Shown: piece by piece, positions 7,757 through 10,008 of the stretch
How positions within the stretch are numbered: the first letter of the stretch is position 1
How the letters are laid out: each line of letters starts with the position of its first letter
DNA from: Oscillospiraceae bacterium
GTDB taxonomy: Bacteria > Bacillota > Clostridia > Oscillospirales > CAG-272
Direction: 5' to 3'
Assembly: GCA_015065045.1 (NCBI GenBank)
Contig: SVRB01000053.1
Coordinates: forward strand, 1 to 10,008
DNA length: 10,008 bases
Notes under the pieces: model-generated
The model's database searches: none
The model's input: only the letters and a program-made list of their open reading frames with translations
Told to the model about the DNA's origin: nothing
Position numbers and translations under genes: made by a program

Positions 7757-8635
7757 TTATATAAAATATCCTTTAAATATCGTACGATCATTCAATATAT
7801 CAATAACCTTAAAAGAAACAAGCTTGTTCGCTTTTGTCTCAAGTTTCAATTCAGCTTTTTCGGATACGGATTTCACCAAATTCTCAATTTCTCCTACTTG
7901 ATCTCTCTTATACCAAAATTTAAGTTTTTTGTTGTTCTGACGGATAGAAATATTAACAAGCAATGTGTATAACTCAAATCTCCATTCATAATTTTCTAAT
8001 GGTGCCATTAGTGCTGCTTTATATGCTCGACAAATAAAGAAAATGGCGAGAAGCAAACAAATAATACCAACTAACATACAGCACACAATAAAAACTTTAT
8101 CTGAAACATTTGGGAAAATAGTGCCTTTTTCAAACAATATAGGCCCAGCAATAAGAATTATAAGCTCCAACAATCCCATAAAAAGTGAAAGTGCACTATA
8201 AACAATATATCGAACAGGTTTCCTATCTCCCATTCCATTTTTTGCCTCTGCGAATCTTGTAACCAAATCAAAAGAAGCTTTGTGTCGGCGCCCTCTGATT
8301 CCGCGAGTTTTTCCGTAATATTCTGTTGAGTCACTGTCAGTAAAATAGCAATCTGAATTATACAATATACGCCTGAGTCTTTGATATTTGGGATATTTTC
8401 TGATTACAAGCATACATCCAACAACGTAGGCAATCCCCATTGCAATGATGACCAAACCCAATATCCGCATAAAAAAGATTGCGACTTCAGACCCTGCATT
8501 TGCCCAAAGACCAACGCCCAGAATCATTCCACCTACTACAAACATGAGCAACGCAATGAAAATCATACATATCAAAATATACAAAAAATATTCTTTTTTA
8601 ACTTTACCGTTGAAAATGTCTTTTTTCTCTTTCAT
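7757..8635 (-). CDS. Hypothetical four-helix membrane protein
   Basis: I do not recognise this 292-residue protein. It starts with a Lys-rich, probably cytoplasmic tail (1-15), then two closely spaced transmembrane helices (about 16-43 and 52-78). A basic ~65-residue loop follows, containing YPKYQRLRRI (81-90) and RGIRGRRHKASF (111-122), then two more helices (about 143-168 and 181-203), and a ~90-residue charged, soluble C-terminal tail ending KGYFI. With the Lys-rich ends, both termini and the central loop would be cytoplasmic. No catalytic motif is evident. A signalling, channel or envelope-stress role is possible but unsupported. The ribosome binding site AAAGG (complement of 8645-8649) lies nine bases before the ATG. 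A perfect consensus promoter sits directly upstream, and the gene is transcribed alone toward the shared terminator. Confidence 0.82.
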   Translation of the reverse strand: MKEKKDIFNGKVKKEYFLYILICMIFIALLMFVVGGMILGVGLWANAGSEVAIFFMRILGLVIIAMGIAYVVGCMLVIRKYPKYQRLRRILYNSDCYFTDSDSTEYYGKTRGIRGRRHKASFDLVTRFAEAKNGMGDRKPVRYIVYSALSLFMGLLELIILIAGPILFEKGTIFPNVSDKVFIVCCMLVGIICLLLAIFFICRAYKAALMAPLENYEWRFELYTLLVNISIRQNNKKLKFWYKRDQVGEIENLVKSVSEKAELKLETKANKLVSFKVIDILNDRTIFKGYFI

Positions 8636-8658
8636 TATAGCACGCCTTTCTTGGCATT

Positions 8659-8687
8659 ATTATACTACGAAAGCGCAATATTGTCAA
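8659..8687 (-). promoter_or_regulatory. Perfect consensus sigma-A promoter of the four-helix membrane protein
   Basis: On the - strand, TTGACA (8687-8682) and TATAAT (8664-8659) match consensus exactly, with a 17-base spacer. The expected start near 8652 leaves a leader of only about 17 nt that just accommodates the ribosome binding site. Confidence 0.85.
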
Positions 8688-8705
8688 TTTATCTACCGGA
8701 GCGAC

Positions 8706-8837
8706 ATGATATACGGCAAAACCGTATGATATATTTGCGATGCAAATATGATGTTGTTCCCGTAGGTCGCAATGATGTTATGTTTGCCTCCAAAAAATTA
8801 GCGAAATGACATCATTTGCCGCAAGGCAAACATCATT
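8706..8837. repeat. ATGAT-punctuated hairpin array (MITE-like intergenic repeat)
   Basis: Short hairpins alternate with the pentamer ATGAT, at 8706, 8726, 8748 and 8772 (20-24 bp apart), and with its complement ATCAT at 8811 and 8832. Hairpin 1 is ATACGG/CCGTAT (8711-8727) and hairpin 2 is ATATTTGC/GCAAATAT (8731-8749). The third unit (8754-8772) is degenerate, and the last is TTTGCC-GCAA-GGCAAA (8815-8830), with a GNRA-type loop. The pieces AATGATG and TTTGCC (8771-8788) also pair with GGCAAACATCATT (8825-8837), so the array folds back on itself. No protein-coding content is visible. This and the following modules fill the gene-free stretch 8688-9008. Similar modular hairpin repeats are, from memory, common in clostridial gut genomes. 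Confidence 0.75.
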
Positions 8838-8916
8838 AAAAAACTCCTTGAGAAAAGGCTCCTTCTCATAAGGAAGTTTGATTTTCCTTGTAGAGACCGA
8901 CGTCCTCGGCGACCCG
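8838..8916 (+). repeat. Compound repeat, copy 1: 48-bp module plus GTAG...CCCG hairpin
   Basis: The 48-bp module at 8838-8885 matches the complement of 9731-9778 at 41 of 48 positions. It contains its own imperfect hairpin (CCTTGAGAA at 8846-8854 against TTCTCATAAGG at 8863-8873). Four bases later comes 8890-8916, a segment that begins GTAG, contains CCGA/TCGG arms and ends CCCG; it corresponds in position and ends, though not in internal sequence, to the GTAG...CCCG palindrome next to copy 2. Confidence 0.75.
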
Positions 8917-8953
8917 TTAAGACAAAAATTTGATACGCAGAAAGCAAAGAGAT

Positions 8954-8985
8954 ACCCCGACAGATTTTTGAAAATCTGTCGGGGT
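8954..8985 (-). terminator. Terminator-like perfect hairpin downstream of the pyrophosphatase-like gene
   Basis: A perfect 15-bp inverted repeat (8954-8968 with 8971-8985; ACCCCGACAG core) closes only two bases. It lies 23 bp past the stop of the - strand gene. On that strand the following bases are ATCTCTTT, a weak U-rich tract, so termination is likely but not certain. It could instead be another hairpin module of the repeat cluster. Confidence 0.6.
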
Positions 8986-9008
8986 TCACTATTTGATAAA
9001 TTGGGATT

Positions 9009-9332
9009 TTACATTTTGATTTCGGTTCTGAAAAATTGTTCTTGAAAGTTGACTTGTTGCATTATTTCATCCTTGGAGAAAAATGCCCCCTCCGGTACGA
9101 CAACCCATTTTTCTTCTATGTCATCAAATCTATGAATTATAGCAATTATTTTGCCGCTAAATTCTTTAATAGGTTCATTTACGCCGAGTATGTAGGCATC
9201 CTGTTCTTCTCCGTCAGCCGCCATAACACCTTCTATGTAGCCGTAGTTGACTGAATAATAGATGTCTTTATGCTTCGGGTGATACGTTCCCAAAGGGCGG
9301 TCAACGATCACCTTAACGATCTTTCCTAACAT
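9009..9332 (-). CDS. Short inorganic pyrophosphatase-like protein
   Basis: The 107-residue protein resembles a reduced family I inorganic pyrophosphatase, the enzyme class that hydrolyses pyrophosphate to phosphate in the cytoplasm. Visible motifs are DRPLGTYHP (11-19), SVNYGYIEG (27-35) and DGEEQDAYILG (40-50), which aligns with the D-x-D-P-x-D metal-binding signature as D40, E42 and D45. EEKWVVVP (73-80) aligns with the later acidic/Lys motif, with Glu where classical enzymes have a third Asp. Classical family I enzymes are about 170 residues, so N- and C-terminal parts are absent. Proteins of this short kind are often annotated as pyrophosphatase in Firmicutes; activity is uncertain. The ATG at 9332 has GAGG five bases upstream (complement of 9338-9341). 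No convincing promoter was seen. It stands alone between inverted compound repeats. Confidence 0.8.
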   Translation of the reverse strand: MLGKIVKVIVDRPLGTYHPKHKDIYYSVNYGYIEGVMAADGEEQDAYILGVNEPIKEFSGKIIAIIHRFDDIEEKWVVVPEGAFFSKDEIMQQVNFQEQFFRTEIKM

Positions 9333-9396
9333 TTTAACCTCATCAAATTCTCTTTTGCTATTCTGTTTATCGCCAGTTTCGCCTTTGTATTACAGA

Positions 9397-9444
9397 GTTG
9401 CAAGCAACGCCGGCTTCGGGCAAAGCCCATACCCCTAAGGTTGC
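9397..9444. repeat. Small hairpin cluster upstream of the pyrophosphatase-like gene
   Basis: GTTGC (9397-9401) can pair with GCAAC (9404-9408), which can alternatively pair with GTTGC at 9440-9444, enclosing GGGC-AAA-GCCC (9418-9428). The stretch 9333-9454 shows no coding signal and no clear promoter. It may be the leader of the gene starting at 9332 or another repeat module. Confidence 0.45.
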
Positions 9445-9454
9445 ACGAACCCAA

Positions 9455-9499
9455 AGGCTCCCTCCGGGAGGGAGCTCCCGACGAAGTCGGGTGAGGGAG
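9455..9499. repeat. GC-rich double-hairpin repeat, unit 1
   Basis: GCTCCCTCC (9457-9465) pairs with GGAGGGAGC (9467-9475), followed at once by CCCGAC-GAA-GTCGGG (9477-9491) and GAGGGAG (9493-9499). That last block can also pair with CTCCCTC at 9458-9464, giving an alternative fold that encloses both hairpins. The GC richness is far above that of the neighbouring genes. Confidence 0.75.
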
Positions 9500-9540
9500 A
9501 GCGCGTAACAATAAAGTTAGCACAAACCAAAAGTCACGCA

Positions 9541-9588
9541 GGCTCCTTCCGTCACGCTACGCGTGCCACCTCCCTCTCGGAGGGAGGC
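9541..9588. repeat. GC-rich double-hairpin repeat, unit 2
   Basis: CACGC-TAC-GCGTG (9553-9565) is followed by CCTCCCTC-TCG-GAGGGAGG (9569-9587). CTCC at 9543-9546 can pair with GGAG within the right arm. It shares the CTCCCTC/GAGGGAG vocabulary with the unit at 9455-9499, 42 bp away. GTTAGC (9516-9521) and GCTAAC (9594-9599) form an inverted pair around this unit. The 42-bp spacer 9500-9540 shows nothing else. Confidence 0.75.
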
Positions 9589-9610
9589 TTTTCGCTAACC
9601 TCATTATATC

Positions 9611-9643
9611 AAAAATCGGCAGAGAAAACAAGTTCTCTGCCGA
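9611..9643 (-). terminator. Terminator-like hairpin downstream of the right-edge gene
   Basis: A perfect 11-bp stem (TCGGCAGAGAA at 9616-9626 with 9633-9643) closes a six-base loop. On the - strand it is followed by TTTTT (complement of 9611-9615). It lies about 220 bp past the stop of the - strand gene at the right edge, with the repeats in between, and could end that transcript. Confidence 0.6.
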
Positions 9644-9658
9644 AATTTATGTGTGTCC

Positions 9659-9778
9659 GTAGGGGCGATTCATGAATCGCCCGTTTTTATTTTGCGTATT
9701 TCAGCGGGCGATTCGTGAATCGCCCCTACAAAATACAAACATCCTTATGAGAACCAGCCTAATCTCAAGGAGTTTTTT
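9659..9778 (-). repeat. Compound repeat, copy 2 (inverted): nested palindrome plus 48-bp module
   Basis: Two 25-bp arms (9659-9683 and 9705-9729) are inverted copies of each other at 24 of 25 positions and begin or end with GTAGGGGCGATTC. Each arm contains its own palindrome: GGGCGATTCATGAATCGCCC in the left, with a single A/G change breaking it in the right. The 21-bp centre is T-rich. Directly after comes the 48-bp module at 9731-9778, the inverted counterpart of 8838-8885. Short frames crossing this unit are not genes. Confidence 0.8.
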
Positions 9779-9862
9779 CTGTCATTCGTGTCCAAAAAAG
9801 AACTGGGCGAAAACCGAGGATTTTCTCTTAATTAAACGGATTTTCATTCTGATTTCATAGAA

Positions 9863-10006
9863 TTACTTGCTCATCAATTTATCAATCCAGTCTTGAGGTA
9901 AAACATATTCTATATCATTGATTTTAATTGAATATGCCTTATCGTCAAATGACATTACTTCCAAAGGAATAACTATATTGATATCGTCCTGTATAACTCC
10001 ACAAAC
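9863..10006 (-). CDS. C-terminal end of an unrecognised protein, 5' partial
   Basis: On the - strand a frame is open from the window edge to the TAA at 9865-9863, giving 47 visible residues that end YVLPQDWIDKLMSK. The composition (balanced charges, alternating hydrophobics such as INIVIPLEV, an Asp/Lys-rich tail) looks like real protein, and codon use resembles the other genes. No family can be named from so little. The start lies beyond the window. The gene-free stretch 9779-9862 next to it holds AT-rich sequence in which I see nothing definite. Confidence 0.6.
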   Translation of the reverse strand, partial: VCGVIQDDINIVIPLEVMSFDDKAYSIKINDIEYVLPQDWIDKLMSK

Positions 10007-10008
10007 AT

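Noticed and set aside
8381..8809. 142-codon + strand frame across the membrane-protein gene and the hairpin array
   Set aside because: It is opposite a gene with a promoter, ribosome binding site and helices; its product is Asn/His/Lys/Tyr-rich and runs into repeat DNA.
8706..8837. CRISPR array, because of regular 20-24 bp periodicity
   Set aside because: The constant part is only five bases and the intervening parts are self-complementary hairpins; there is no long identical repeat and no cas gene.
8890..9008. Riboswitch or structured leader for a + strand gene
   Set aside because: No + strand gene follows; the strong hairpin there is better read as the end of the - strand gene or as a repeat module.
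9326..9523. 65-codon - strand frame in the GC-rich repeats upstream of the pyrophosphatase-like gene
   Set aside because: Its sequence is generated by hairpin arms, with no ribosome binding site and no protein-like pattern.
9672..9860. 62-codon + strand frame starting in the nested palindrome
   Set aside because: It crosses both palindrome arms and the 48-bp module, so the frame comes from repeat DNA and is unlikely to be a gene.

Overview
The window looks like a piece of a Gram-positive anaerobe of class Clostridia, most likely an uncultured gut Oscillospirales or Christensenellales relative. The reasons are its AT-leaning base composition, AGGAG-type ribosome binding sites, sigma-A type promoters with 17-bp spacers, the single-chain (dimeric) type of glycyl-tRNA synthetase, the acyl-phosphate route enzyme PlsY, and intergenic spaces packed with short hairpin-forming repeats. 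This placement is inference from gene content; no 16S or other marker was available.

Left block, 3-4700, all on +: a membrane-anchored protein with a Pro/Thr-rich stalk and a propeller-like ectodomain (its 5' end is outside the window), the ribosome-assembly GTPase Der, the glycerol-3-phosphate acyltransferase PlsY starting one base after der, and a secreted, membrane-tethered PIG-L/LmbE-like deacetylase. Spacing is 29, 1 and 24 bp, so these four read as one operon mixing ribosome biogenesis, phospholipid synthesis and cell-envelope functions. It ends at a strong hairpin terminator (4718-4752).

Middle block: glycyl-tRNA synthetase on - (4815-6206), with its own terminator facing the operon's, and a CaCA-family cation/calcium antiporter on + (6464-7672). 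The two are divergent from a 257-bp space holding one good promoter for each. A bidirectional terminator (7691-7725) separates the antiporter from a convergent, unrecognised four-helix membrane protein (7757-8635, -), which has a perfect consensus promoter and a very short leader.

Right block, 8690-10008, is repeat-rich. A short pyrophosphatase-like gene (9009-9332, -) lies between two inverted copies of one compound repeat (a 48-bp module followed by a hairpin that begins GTAG and ends CCCG). Around and between them are a hairpin array punctuated by ATGAT/ATCAT, GC-rich hairpin clusters, a nested palindrome and two terminator-like hairpins. The last 146 bases hold the C-terminal end of another - strand gene.

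No tRNA, rRNA, CRISPR array, riboswitch or transposase gene was seen. The part most worth following up is the repeat architecture at 8690-9780. The protein-coding genes are mostly recognisable housekeeping or envelope families, with some lineage-specific extensions.
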